Assembly: GCF_000745855.1 (NCBI RefSeq)
Contig: NZ_JQKD01000005.1
Span: 1 to 64,000, forward strand
DNA: 64,000 nt
Reading direction: 5' to 3'
DNA from: Xenophilus azovorans DSM 13620
GTDB taxonomy: Bacteria > Pseudomonadota > Gammaproteobacteria > Burkholderiales > Burkholderiaceae_C
Below, one piece after another: positions 46,231-54,090 of the stretch (positions are counted from its first letter, which is position 1; each line of letters begins with the position of its first letter). The notes beneath the pieces were generated by a model. It was not told the DNA's origin, made no database searches, and was given only the letters and a program-made list of their open reading frames with translations. The translations under genes were made by a program, and so were the position numbers.

Positions 46231-47064
46231 TCAGCAGTCGAGCGCCTCGCGCAGCCCGCGCAGGTAGCCCGCGGCGAAGGCCGCCGCGCCCGGCCCGTCG
46301 GGCACGTAGTCGAAGGGCTCGACGCCGATGGCGCCCGCATAGGCATGGCGCTTGAGCGCGGCGAGGATCGGCGCGAAGCGCATCTCGCCCTGGCCGGGCG
46401 CGCGGCGGTTGGGGTCGTTGACCTGCACGTGGCCGATCAGGCCGGTGGGCAGCCAGCGGTCGATCAGCTCGGGCACCGGCGCCGATTCGGCCAGGCCCGC
46501 GGCGCTGCAGTCGAGCATGGTGCGCAGGGCGGGTTCGTTCATCGCGCGCACCAGGCCGGCCGCCTCCTCGATGGTGTTGACCACCTCTGTCTCGTGCCGC
46601 GACAGCGGCTCGATGCAGTAGACCAGCCCGTGCGCCGCGGCCGCGCGGGCGGCGCGCGCCAGCCCTTCCTGCAGCCGGCCCAGGGCGGTGGCCTTGTCTT
46701 CGCCGGGCGCGACGGCGCGCTGCCTGGGCGAACCGTGCACCAGCACGGCGCCGCCGAGTTCGGCGCACAGCCCCACCAGGCGCTCCATCACCTGCAGCGT
46801 GCGCTCGCGCAGCGCGGCGTCGGGATCGGTCAGCGACAGGCCCTCGGGCCGCACCAGCAGCCAGTGCAGCCCGGTGACCACCAGGCCGAAGGACTCGACC
46901 GTGGCCCGGATGCGCGCCGCCTGCGCCGTGGTGATGCGCTCGGGCGCGTCGTCCAGCGTGAAGGGCGCGATCTCCAGGCCGTCATAGCCCAGGGCCGCCG
47001 CGTACTCGCACTGGCGCTCCAGCGGCAGCGCCGCCAGCACCTCGTTGCACAGGCCGATCCTCAT
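46231..47064 (-). CDS. TIM-barrel sugar-phosphate isomerase/epimerase-type enzyme (second copy type)
   Basis: The 277-residue protein has the xylose-isomerase-like barrel with probable metal ligands at YCIEPLSRHETEVV, RTMLDCSAAG, GHVQVND and GAIGVEPFDY. It is closest in style to hydroxypyruvate isomerase/IolI-like enzymes and only distantly like the barrel at 40.2 kb. Its ATG shares one base with the tctA stop (TGATG), so it is coupled to the transporter. Confidence 0.88.
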   Translation of the reverse strand: MRIGLCNEVLAALPLERQCEYAAALGYDGLEIAPFTLDDAPERITTAQAARIRATVESFGLVVTGLHWLLVRPEGLSLTDPDAALRERTLQVMERLVGLCAELGGAVLVHGSPRQRAVAPGEDKATALGRLQEGLARAARAAAAHGLVYCIEPLSRHETEVVNTIEEAAGLVRAMNEPALRTMLDCSAAGLAESAPVPELIDRWLPTGLIGHVQVNDPNRRAPGQGEMRFAPILAALKRHAYAGAIGVEPFDYVPDGPGAAAFAAGYLRGLREALDC

Positions 47065-48605
47065 CAGGTGCCCGCCTTGCGGCCGAACAACGCGGCGATG
47101 CGCCCGCCGATGGCGCCGGTGAAGGACTTCACCGCGGCCTTGAACGAGGGCAGGTACATCAGCAGCGTGAAGACGGTCACCGCAGCGAACACGATGCAGA
47201 TGGGGCGCGTGAAGAAGGGCGCGATGCTGCCGTCGGACAGCACCAGCCCGCGGCGCAGGCTCTTGTCGAGCAGGTGGCCCAGCACCAGGCCCAGCACCAG
47301 CGGCGCCATCTCGTAGCCGCGGCGGCGCAGGAAGAAGGCGCCGATGCCGATCGCCAGCATCACGTACACGTCGAACAGGCGCGAGGCGGTGGCGAAGGCG
47401 CCCACCGTACACAGCACGAAGACGATCGGCATGAGGATGCCGCGGCGCACCTTCAGCACGTGCAGCAGCGGCCGCACGCCGAACAGGCCGAACAGCAGGA
47501 TGGTGATGGAGGCCAGCGTGGTCATGGCGACCACGTGGTAGATGAAGTGCGGGTTCTGGATCATCAGCATCGGCCCGGGCTGCACGCCGTGGATGATCAT
47601 GGCCGCCATCAGCACCGCCGAGGGCGCCGAGCCGGGGATGCCCAGGGCCAGCGAGGGAATGATGTGGCCGGGAATGGAGGACATGTCGCCCGTCTCGGCC
47701 GCCATCAGCCCGTCGATGGAGCCCTTGCCGAACTGCTCCTTCTCCTTGCTCACGGCCTTGGCCGCGGCATAGGACATCCAGGCGCCGGCGTCCTCGCCCA
47801 CGCCGGGCAGCAGGCCCGTCGCCACGCCGATGATGCCCGAGCGCAGCACCGTCCAGCGGTACTGGATCACCTCGCGCCAGCGCGGCAGCACCGAGTCCTT
47901 CATGTCGATGATCTTGCGCTCGATCGGGTCGGCCAGCGTGGTCAGCACCTCCGCCAGGCCGAAGGCGCCGACCAGCGCCGGGATCAGGCCGATGCCGCCG
48001 GCCAGTTCGTCCCAGCCGAAGGTGAAGCGGTCGTAGGCGTAGAGGCTTTCCTGGCCGACCTGTGCCAGCAGCAGGCCGAGCAGGCCCATGAGCCAGCCCT
48101 TGATCGGGTCGTCGCCCACGATGCTGCCCGACATGGTCACGCCGAACAGGGCGAGCCAGAAGAACTCGAAGGCGCCGAACTTGAGCGCCACTTCGGCCAG
48201 CAGCGGCGTGAACAGCGCCAGGCAGACCACGCCGATCAGCGTGCTGACGAAGGCCCCGCTGGTGGCGATGCCGATGGCGCGCCCGGCCTGGCCCTGCAGC
48301 GCCAGCGCGTGGCCGTCGGCGCAGGAGGCGGCGTTGGCGGCCGTGCCGGGGATGTTCAGCAGGATGGCCGTGCGCGAGCCGCCGTACAGCGCGCCCACGT
48401 AGGAGCAGATCAGCACCAGGATGGCGTCGTTGGGGCTGAGCTTGATGGTCAGCGTGGTCAGCAGCGCGATGGCCAGCGTGGCCGACAGCCCCGGCAGGAT
48501 GCCCATCACGATGCCCACGAAGGCGCCGCCCAGCCCGTAGAGCAGCGTCATCGGGTTGAGAAAGCTCAGATAGGCTTGGCCGAGGTCGGTGAGGCCCTGC
48601 AACAT
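47064..48605 (-). CDS. tctA: Tripartite tricarboxylate transporter large membrane subunit TctA
   Basis: The 513-residue protein has about twelve helices and the TctA signature GGAFVGIVMGILPGLSATLAIALL, with a second inverted half containing GVATGLLPGVGEDAGAWMSYAAAK. It is the main sodium- or proton-coupled channel for carboxylates. It follows tctB and is coupled to the TIM-barrel gene. Confidence 0.95.
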   Translation of the reverse strand: MLQGLTDLGQAYLSFLNPMTLLYGLGGAFVGIVMGILPGLSATLAIALLTTLTIKLSPNDAILVLICSYVGALYGGSRTAILLNIPGTAANAASCADGHALALQGQAGRAIGIATSGAFVSTLIGVVCLALFTPLLAEVALKFGAFEFFWLALFGVTMSGSIVGDDPIKGWLMGLLGLLLAQVGQESLYAYDRFTFGWDELAGGIGLIPALVGAFGLAEVLTTLADPIERKIIDMKDSVLPRWREVIQYRWTVLRSGIIGVATGLLPGVGEDAGAWMSYAAAKAVSKEKEQFGKGSIDGLMAAETGDMSSIPGHIIPSLALGIPGSAPSAVLMAAMIIHGVQPGPMLMIQNPHFIYHVVAMTTLASITILLFGLFGVRPLLHVLKVRRGILMPIVFVLCTVGAFATASRLFDVYVMLAIGIGAFFLRRRGYEMAPLVLGLVLGHLLDKSLRRGLVLSDGSIAPFFTRPICIVFAAVTVFTLLMYLPSFKAAVKSFTGAIGGRIAALFGRKAGT

Positions 48606-48663
48606 GAGTCAGCTCTGAAAGAAAGGAAGGAGATTGCCGCCCGACGGCGGGCGGCGAGTGGCG

Positions 48664-49215
48664 TCAGGGGAGACGCACGAGGAAGACCTGCTCGAAGACC
48701 AGCGAGATGACGAGGGACACGCCGACGCCGATGGCCAGGGCCTTGGCCCACGCGCGCAACCCCAGCCGCCGCTCGGCCTCGTCCAGGCTCAGCCGCTGGA
48801 ACAGCAGGATGGACGCGGTGACGTAGATGGCCGAGGCGAGCCAGAACGGCAGGCCGTGCCCCACCAGCACCACCGAGTAGCCCGTACACAGGACGATCGT
48901 CAGGCCGACGCGGCGGCGCTGCTGCGCCCGCATCGGATCGGCGGCATGCGCCTTCGGCCGGAGGGCGCCGCGGCGCCAGCTGCGCACGGCCATGGCGGCG
49001 CCCAGCAGGATCAGCGCGATCCCCAGCAGGCCCGGCAGCAGGCCGGGCACCGTGTAGGGGTTGATGTCCTGGCTTTCCAGCCGATCCATCGTGATGGAGG
49101 CGATCAGCGTGGCCACGCCGAGCGCGGTCCAGCCGATCGCGTCCTTGAAGTCGGCGCGCGGCGAGGCGGCTTCCTCGCCGTGCGCTTGCGTGCCAGCCTC
49201 GTCGGAGGAACTCAT
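48664..49215 (-). CDS. tctB: Tripartite tricarboxylate transporter small membrane subunit TctB
   Basis: The 183-residue protein has four hydrophobic segments and the TctB landmarks INPYTVPGLLPGLLGIALILLG. It partners TctA. The methionine at 49215 is taken, although 49218 is equally possible. It is 10 bases after tctC in the operon. Confidence 0.92.
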   Translation of the reverse strand: MSSSDEAGTQAHGEEAASPRADFKDAIGWTALGVATLIASITMDRLESQDINPYTVPGLLPGLLGIALILLGAAMAVRSWRRGALRPKAHAADPMRAQQRRRVGLTIVLCTGYSVVLVGHGLPFWLASAIYVTASILLFQRLSLDEAERRLGLRAWAKALAIGVGVSLVISLVFEQVFLVRLP

Positions 49216-49225
49216 CACCGGCGCG

Positions 49226-50242
49226 TCAGGGCTTGGGGATGCCGACCGTGTCCGGCGAGACCTTCGCCTTGCCGGCCGCGAACAGGTTCCAGGCGTTGGC
49301 CTGCACCGCGGGTGCCACGGCCTTCTGTGCGGCGTCGCCGGAGAGCGGATCGAACAGCGCGCCGCGGCTCAGGGCGTACTTCTTCAGCGCCTCGCTCTTG
49401 GGGATGCTCTCGGTCCAGATCTTCTGCACCGTCTGCACCACCTCGTCCGGCACGCCCTTGGGGATGAAGATGCCGAAGTAGTTGGGCGGCGCGGTGAAGC
49501 CGGGCACGCTGTTCGACAGCGGCGGGATGGTGCCGTAGCCGTCGATCTCCAGCGGCTTGCTGCTCACCGTGGCCAGGGCGCGCAGGCGCTTGCCGCGCAG
49601 CATGTCGGCCTGCTCCACCGCCAGCTGGGTCGTCACCTCCGTCTCGCCCGCCACCGTGGCCACCACGGCGGGGTTGCCGCCGTCATAGGCCACCTCGCGG
49701 TACTTCACGCCGGTGGCCTTGGTGATGAAGTCCATCGCGTTGTGGCCGGCCGAGGTGACGCCGGCGGTCGCCACCGAAATCTGTCCCGGCTTGGCCTTCA
49801 TGGCGTCGATCAGGTCCTTGGCCGTCTTGTAGGGCGTGGAAGGGTTGACGCCGATCACCTGGATGTTCGCCACCGAGAGGAACAGGTGCCAGTCGCTCAT
49901 GCGCGTCTTGAGCGAGCCCAGCGTCTCGTAGGCGCCCAGATCCTGCGCGGCGCCTGCCGTCCAGGTGTAGCCGTCCTTGGGCGCGTCCAGCGCGCTCTTG
50001 GTGCCGATGGCGCCCGATGCGCCGGGCTGGTTGACGATCACGATCGTCTGGCCCAGCGCCTTCTCCAGCTCGACGGCGGCGACGCGCGTGACCTGGTCGG
50101 TGGAGCCTCCGGCGGCCCACGGCACGATCAGGTTGATGGGGCGCGAAGGCTTCCACTGCGCGAACGCGCAGGAGGCTGCCAGCGACAGGGCGGTGAACAG
50201 GGCGGTCCGGCGGGCCAGGCCTGCGAGCGAAGACACGGTCAT
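49226..50242 (-). CDS. tctC: Tripartite tricarboxylate transporter receptor TctC (first gene of the transporter operon)
   Basis: The 338-residue periplasmic receptor has a signal (LFTALSLAASCAFAQ) and motifs PINLIVPWAAGGSTDQVTRV and IVIVNQPGASGAIG. It captures the cluster's carboxylate ligand for TctAB. A promoter with TTGACC-18-CACAAT and one copy of the cluster palindrome lie directly upstream. Confidence 0.94.
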   Translation of the reverse strand: MTVSSLAGLARRTALFTALSLAASCAFAQWKPSRPINLIVPWAAGGSTDQVTRVAAVELEKALGQTIVIVNQPGASGAIGTKSALDAPKDGYTWTAGAAQDLGAYETLGSLKTRMSDWHLFLSVANIQVIGVNPSTPYKTAKDLIDAMKAKPGQISVATAGVTSAGHNAMDFITKATGVKYREVAYDGGNPAVVATVAGETEVTTQLAVEQADMLRGKRLRALATVSSKPLEIDGYGTIPPLSNSVPGFTAPPNYFGIFIPKGVPDEVVQTVQKIWTESIPKSEALKKYALSRGALFDPLSGDAAQKAVAPAVQANAWNLFAAGKAKVSPDTVGIPKP

Positions 50243-50262
50243 GTGGAAATCCCTCGTGTTGC

Positions 50263-50282
50263 AATTAACTAACGAGTGAATT
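50263..50282. promoter_or_regulatory. Operator copy 3, AATTAAC-TAACGA-GTGAATT
   Basis: The arms match copy 1; only the 6-base centre differs. It overlaps the downstream side of the predicted -10 of the tctCBA operon, 21-40 bases before the tctC ATG. Confidence 0.8.
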
Positions 50283-50309
50283 GTGGTGTCTTCGGGAAAG
50301 AAAGGTCAA
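50280..50309 (-). promoter_or_regulatory. Promoter of the tctC-tctB-tctA-isomerase-enolase operon
   Basis: The -35 TTGACC (50304-50309) and -10 CACAAT (50280-50285) on the minus strand are 18 bases apart. The operator palindrome begins inside the -10. Confidence 0.55.
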
Positions 50310-50322
50310 CGCGTCGGCGGCC

Positions 50323-50970
50323 TCAATCTTTCAGGACATACCCTAGGATGACGTCGCACATGTGCGAGAGCCGTTCGGCGCGCGCCTTGTGCGACATCAG
50401 GTCGCGCCCGAAGATCGCCGACAGCGTGTGGTTGTTGGACAGGTAGAAGTAGGCGATGCCGGCGATCGAGATGTAGAGCTGCACCGGGTCGATGCCGCCG
50501 CGGAACACACCCTCTCGGCGGCCGTGCTCGAGGATGTCGCCCAGCGTCTGGACCAGCGGCGAGTTCATCTCCTGCACGCGCTGCGATTTCTCCAGGTGCC
50601 GCGCCAGGTGCAGGTTGGCGCTGTTCAGCAGCGTGATGAACTCGGGGTGCGCCAGGTAGTACTCCCACGTGAACTCGGTGAGCCGGCGCACCGCAGCGGC
50701 CGGCTCCATCTCCAGCAGGCGCAGTTGCTTCTCGGCGTTGCGGATGTCGGCGTAGGCCTGTTCCAGCACCGCCAGGAACAGGTCGTCCTTGCTGCCGAAG
50801 TAGTAGTAGATGAGGCGCTTGTTGATCTCGGCGCGCTCGGCGATGCGGTCGACGCGCGCGCCCGCCAGCCCGAAGGACGCGAACTCCTCGCGCGCGGCCA
50901 GCAGGATGGCGGCCTGCGAGCGCTCGGCGTCGCGCAGACGGGGTTCGGTGGCGATGGGAGGGGCGCTCAT
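50323..50970 (-). CDS. TetR-family repressor of the TctCBA/enolase/ThDP cluster
   Basis: The 215-residue protein has an N-terminal HTH (about 25-70: FASFGLAGARVDRIAERAEINKRLIYYYFGSKDDLF) and a TetR_C-type sensor domain of the RutR/NicS-like group (YYLAHPEFITLLNSANL). Its own promoter contains the cluster palindrome, and the same palindrome precedes both tct operons and the divergent ThDP gene; this is strong contextual evidence that it binds there. The inducer is probably the cluster substrate or an early intermediate. Confidence 0.92.
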   Translation of the reverse strand: MSAPPIATEPRLRDAERSQAAILLAAREEFASFGLAGARVDRIAERAEINKRLIYYYFGSKDDLFLAVLEQAYADIRNAEKQLRLLEMEPAAAVRRLTEFTWEYYLAHPEFITLLNSANLHLARHLEKSQRVQEMNSPLVQTLGDILEHGRREGVFRGGIDPVQLYISIAGIAYFYLSNNHTLSAIFGRDLMSHKARAERLSHMCDVILGYVLKD

Positions 50971-50977
50971 GCTGTTT

Positions 50978-50997
50978 TATTCACTGTACGGTTAATT
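50978..50997. promoter_or_regulatory. Operator copy 4 (reverse orientation), between tetR and the ThDP gene
   Basis: Read on the minus strand it is AATTAAC-CGTACA-GTGAATA, one arm base off the consensus. It covers the tetR -10 (TACAGT, 50983-50988) and lies 60-79 bases before the divergent ThDP gene, so one bound repressor could control both. Confidence 0.8.
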
Positions 50998-51011
50998 GAG
51001 AGGCATCGCAA
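50983..51011 (-). promoter_or_regulatory. tetR promoter
   Basis: TTGCGA (51006-51011) and TACAGT (50983-50988) on the minus strand, 17 bases apart, with the -10 inside operator copy 4. The ThDP gene has a GATAAT at 51023-51028 as a possible -10 on the plus strand without a clear -35. Confidence 0.5.
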
Positions 51012-51056
51012 TCGTGGCTGCCGATAATCGCCCAACTGCCAGACGTCCTCCCGATC

Positions 51057-52748
51057 ATGACCCCTCAGCTTGCCGGCCACCTTCTCGTCGAATGCCTCGT
51101 CGCCCAGGGCGTCAGCCACGTGTTCGGCGTGCCGGGCGAGAGCTACCTCGCGGCGCTGGACGGGTTCCACGACCACGCCGACCGCATCCGCTTCGTCATC
51201 TGCCGGCAGGAGGGCGGGGCCGCCTTCATGGCCGAGGCGCACGGCAAGCTCACCGGCCGGCCGGGCGTGTGCTTCGTCACGCGCGGCCCCGGCGCGACCA
51301 ACGCCTCGATCGGCGTGCACACCGCCTTCCAGGACTCGACGCCGATGGTGCTGCTGGTCGGCGACGTCGGCAGCGACTTCCGCGACCGCGAGGCCTTCCA
51401 GGAGGTGGACTACGCCAGCTTCTTCGGCCCCAGCACCAAGGGCTTCGCCAAGCGCGTGGAGCGGGTGGACGAGGCGGCGCGGCTGCCCGAGTACGTGGCG
51501 CGCGCCTTCGCCACCGCCATGAACGGCCGTCCCGGCCCGGTGGTGCTGGTCTTGCCGGAGGACATGCTGCGCACCCCCGTGCAGGCCGCCCCGCTGCCGC
51601 GGGTGGCGCCGACCCCGGCCTGGGCAGACCCGGCCGGCCTGCATGAGTTGCGCGGGATGCTGCTGGCCGCGCAGCGCCCGCTGGTGATCGCCGGCGGCGG
51701 CGGCTGGACGCCGCAGTCCGCGCAGGCGCTGCAGCGCTTCGCGGAGCAATGGCAACTGCCGGTGGCCAATGCCTTCCGCTTCCAGGACACCTTCGACAAC
51801 CACCACCCGCTGTACGCGGGCGACGTCGGCATCGCCATCAGCCCGAAGCTGGCGGCGCGCGTGCGCGAGGCCGACCTGGTGATCGCCGTCGGCCCGCGCC
51901 TGGGCGAGATGACCACCGGCGGCTACACACTGCTGGAGGCGCCGCGGCCGAAGCAGAAGCTGGTGCACTTCCACGCCGACGCGGAAGAACTCAACCGCGT
52001 CTACCAGGCCGACCTGGCGTTCAACACGACCATGAACGCCGCCGCCTGCGCGCTCGAGACGCTGGCGCCGCCGCCCGAGCTGCCCTGGCGCGCCTGGGCC
52101 GAGGCCGCGCATGCCGACTACGAGGCCAACCTGGTGCCGCAGCCGCTGCCCGGCCCCATCGACATGCCGGCCATCGTGCGCAGCCTGCAGGCGCACCTGC
52201 CCGCCGACGCCGTGCTGACCAACGGCGCCGGCAACTTCGCGAGCTGGATCCATCGCTTCTTCCGCCACCACGGCCTGGCCAAGGGCTTCAAGACGCAGCT
52301 CGCGCCCACCAGCGGCGCGATGGGCTACGGCGTGCCGGCCGGCGTCGCGGCCAGCATCGCGACCGGCCGCGTGGCCTTCACCATCGCCGGCGACGGCGAT
52401 TTCCTGATGAACGGGCAGGAACTGGCCACCGCCGTCCAGCACGGCGGCAGGAGCATCGTCGTGCTGCTGAACAACGGCATGTACGGCACCATCCGCATGC
52501 ACCAGGAGCGCGAGTACCCCGAGCGCGTGAGCGGCACAGCGCTCGCCAACCCGGATTTCTGCGCGCTGGCGCGCGCCTACGGTTATGCCGCCGAGCGGGT
52601 GACCGAGACGGCGCAATTCGAGCCGGCGCTGCTGCGCGCGCTGGCATGCGAGACGGGCACGCTGATCGAGATTCCGCTGGACCCGGAGGTCATCACCACG
52701 CGCGGCACGCTCAGCGCCATCACGCGGGCGGCGCAGGGCAAGGCCTGA
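51057..52748 (+). CDS. Thiamine-diphosphate enzyme (acetolactate synthase-like)
   Basis: The 563-residue protein has the three-domain POX/ALS plan: ThDP_N with the catalytic glutamate in VICRQEGGAAFMAEAHGK, a central domain from about 190, and ThDP_C with GDGDFLMNGQELATAVQHGG...LNNG. Members cleave or form C-C bonds next to a carbonyl; IolD, the inositol-pathway trihydroxycyclohexanedione hydrolase, is from this superfamily. It lacks a regulatory small subunit gene, so it is unlikely to be the biosynthetic acetolactate synthase. It is divergent from tetR with a shared operator. Confidence 0.9.
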   Translation: MTPQLAGHLLVECLVAQGVSHVFGVPGESYLAALDGFHDHADRIRFVICRQEGGAAFMAEAHGKLTGRPGVCFVTRGPGATNASIGVHTAFQDSTPMVLLVGDVGSDFRDREAFQEVDYASFFGPSTKGFAKRVERVDEAARLPEYVARAFATAMNGRPGPVVLVLPEDMLRTPVQAAPLPRVAPTPAWADPAGLHELRGMLLAAQRPLVIAGGGGWTPQSAQALQRFAEQWQLPVANAFRFQDTFDNHHPLYAGDVGIAISPKLAARVREADLVIAVGPRLGEMTTGGYTLLEAPRPKQKLVHFHADAEELNRVYQADLAFNTTMNAAACALETLAPPPELPWRAWAEAAHADYEANLVPQPLPGPIDMPAIVRSLQAHLPADAVLTNGAGNFASWIHRFFRHHGLAKGFKTQLAPTSGAMGYGVPAGVAASIATGRVAFTIAGDGDFLMNGQELATAVQHGGRSIVVLLNNGMYGTIRMHQEREYPERVSGTALANPDFCALARAYGYAAERVTETAQFEPALLRALACETGTLIEIPLDPEVITTRGTLSAITRAAQGKA

Positions 52749-52770
52749 CGCCGGGCGGCGCGCGTCGGCG

Positions 52771-53403
52771 TCAGGTGCCGAGCCTGTCCTCGGCGTCGAA
52801 GGTCATGCGGATATCGGCGTACCTGCCGATGATCTCCTCGCCGAAGCGCGCCTTGAAGTCCTCTCCGATGGCGCGGGAGAACGACACCGTGTCCTGCATC
52901 CGATCCGGGCCTTGGATGATGACCAGCAGCCGGGCGGGCTTGCCGCTGGTGTTCCTGAAGGTGCGCATCACCTTCGGGGGCACGGCGAACAGGTCGTTCG
53001 GCCGCGCGGCAACCACGCTTTCGTTGTCGAAGCCGGTGCAGATGTCGAAGCCGCCGTCCAGGACATAGAAGGACTCCTGCGTGTCGGAGTGCGCGTGGGG
53101 CGGTGGGCCGTCGTCGCCGGCCGTGCATTCGGCGATCGAGATGTACAGCCCCTGGTGGCCATGCATCGGCGCGGTGCGCGAGCGTCCGGCATGGCCCTCC
53201 GGCACGATCAGCGGGAAGACCGAGCCGGCCGACAGCCGCATCGTCGCCTCGGGCGGCAGGCCGCCGGTGCGGTCGAGGTCCTTCTTGTAGGGCACCAGGG
53301 TCGCGAAGCGGGTGGTCCGGCCGGCCAGCGCCGCAGGATCGGCGGGCTCGCCCTCGAAGCTGTCGAAGCCCACGGCCAGTTCGTCGCGGGCCTGTTCACC
53401 CAC
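52771..53403 (-). CDS. Cupin-domain protein (paralogue of the 56.8-kb gene)
   Basis: The 210-residue single cupin has the two motifs PPPHAHSDTQESFYVLDGGFDI and PNDLFAVPPKVMRTFRNTSGKPARLLVI. Motif 1 has two His and a Glu, so it can bind a metal. The C-terminal DFKARFGEEIIGRYADIRMTFDAEDR region aligns with the end of the cupin at 56.8 kb. Candidates are dioxygenase or isomerase activities, unproven. It converges on the ThDP gene. Confidence 0.8.
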   Translation of the reverse strand: MGEQARDELAVGFDSFEGEPADPAALAGRTTRFATLVPYKKDLDRTGGLPPEATMRLSAGSVFPLIVPEGHAGRSRTAPMHGHQGLYISIAECTAGDDGPPPHAHSDTQESFYVLDGGFDICTGFDNESVVAARPNDLFAVPPKVMRTFRNTSGKPARLLVIIQGPDRMQDTVSFSRAIGEDFKARFGEEIIGRYADIRMTFDAEDRLGT

Positions 53404-53460
53404 GGATGTCGCCGCCGCCGCGTCGAAGACGGCGCCACAGTGGCCTTGCGCAGGAATGCT

Positions 53461-53910
53461 CTAGACCACGACCAGGCGGGCAAGGGAATCGCCGGCGTTC
53501 CTCACGCGGTGCCGCATACCCTCGGGCACCGACAGCATGTCCTTCGCCTCCAGCACGATGCTGTCTGCCAGCGCCGGCCCGAACGACACCTCCACGCGCC
53601 CCTCGACGCAGACGAGGTTCTCGATGGCGCAGGGATTGCGATACGGCTGCGTGCAGGCGCCGGCCGCCAGTTCCAGGGCGCCCGTGCACGCCGTGGGCGG
53701 GCACGAGAGGGCCGCACCGGCGAACCGGCCAGCGGTGTCGCCGCTGGCCATCATGGGCGTCAGAACGCCACCCCACAGCGCCTGCACTTCGGTTGCGAAC
53801 CTTTTTGCAGGGGCCGTGCTGCTGGCGCCGTAGCCGGGGAACGGGGCCATGTGCCGGCGCATCGCTTCTGCGCTCAGCGCACCGGGGCGTGCGGCGTGGG
53901 ACGGGGTCAT
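53461..53910 (-). CDS. Cupin-domain protein (distinct from the other two)
   Basis: The 149-residue protein has a cupin core (CAIENLVCVEGRVEVSFGPALADSIVLEAKDMLSVPEGMRHRVRNAGDSLARLVVV). The first motif lacks the usual HxH pair, so metal binding is doubtful; it may be a ligand-binding cupin. The ATG at 53910 follows TGGAG; an ATG at 53967 is possible. It is 57 bases upstream of the 52.8-kb cupin and divergent from lysR. Confidence 0.7.
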   Translation of the reverse strand: MTPSHAARPGALSAEAMRRHMAPFPGYGASSTAPAKRFATEVQALWGGVLTPMMASGDTAGRFAGAALSCPPTACTGALELAAGACTQPYRNPCAIENLVCVEGRVEVSFGPALADSIVLEAKDMLSVPEGMRHRVRNAGDSLARLVVV

Positions 53911-54090
53911 CGACGGTCTCCAGTGATCGAAGACGTCATTGGACGCAGAGGCATCGCCGAAAGCCATGCAGGCGCTTCAATGCGTCATTCACACGCGTCA
54001 ATGGCCGCGAGGCGATGCGGCCGCGGCGATCGGGCATCCTTCGGCGTGCCCGCAGGGGAGAATCCACAGAGCACAAGGAAGGAGCCGTTC

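Noticed and set aside
51057-52748. Biosynthetic acetolactate synthase (ilvB)
   Set aside because: No small-subunit gene or ilvC follows, and the gene is tied by a shared operator to a catabolic cluster.
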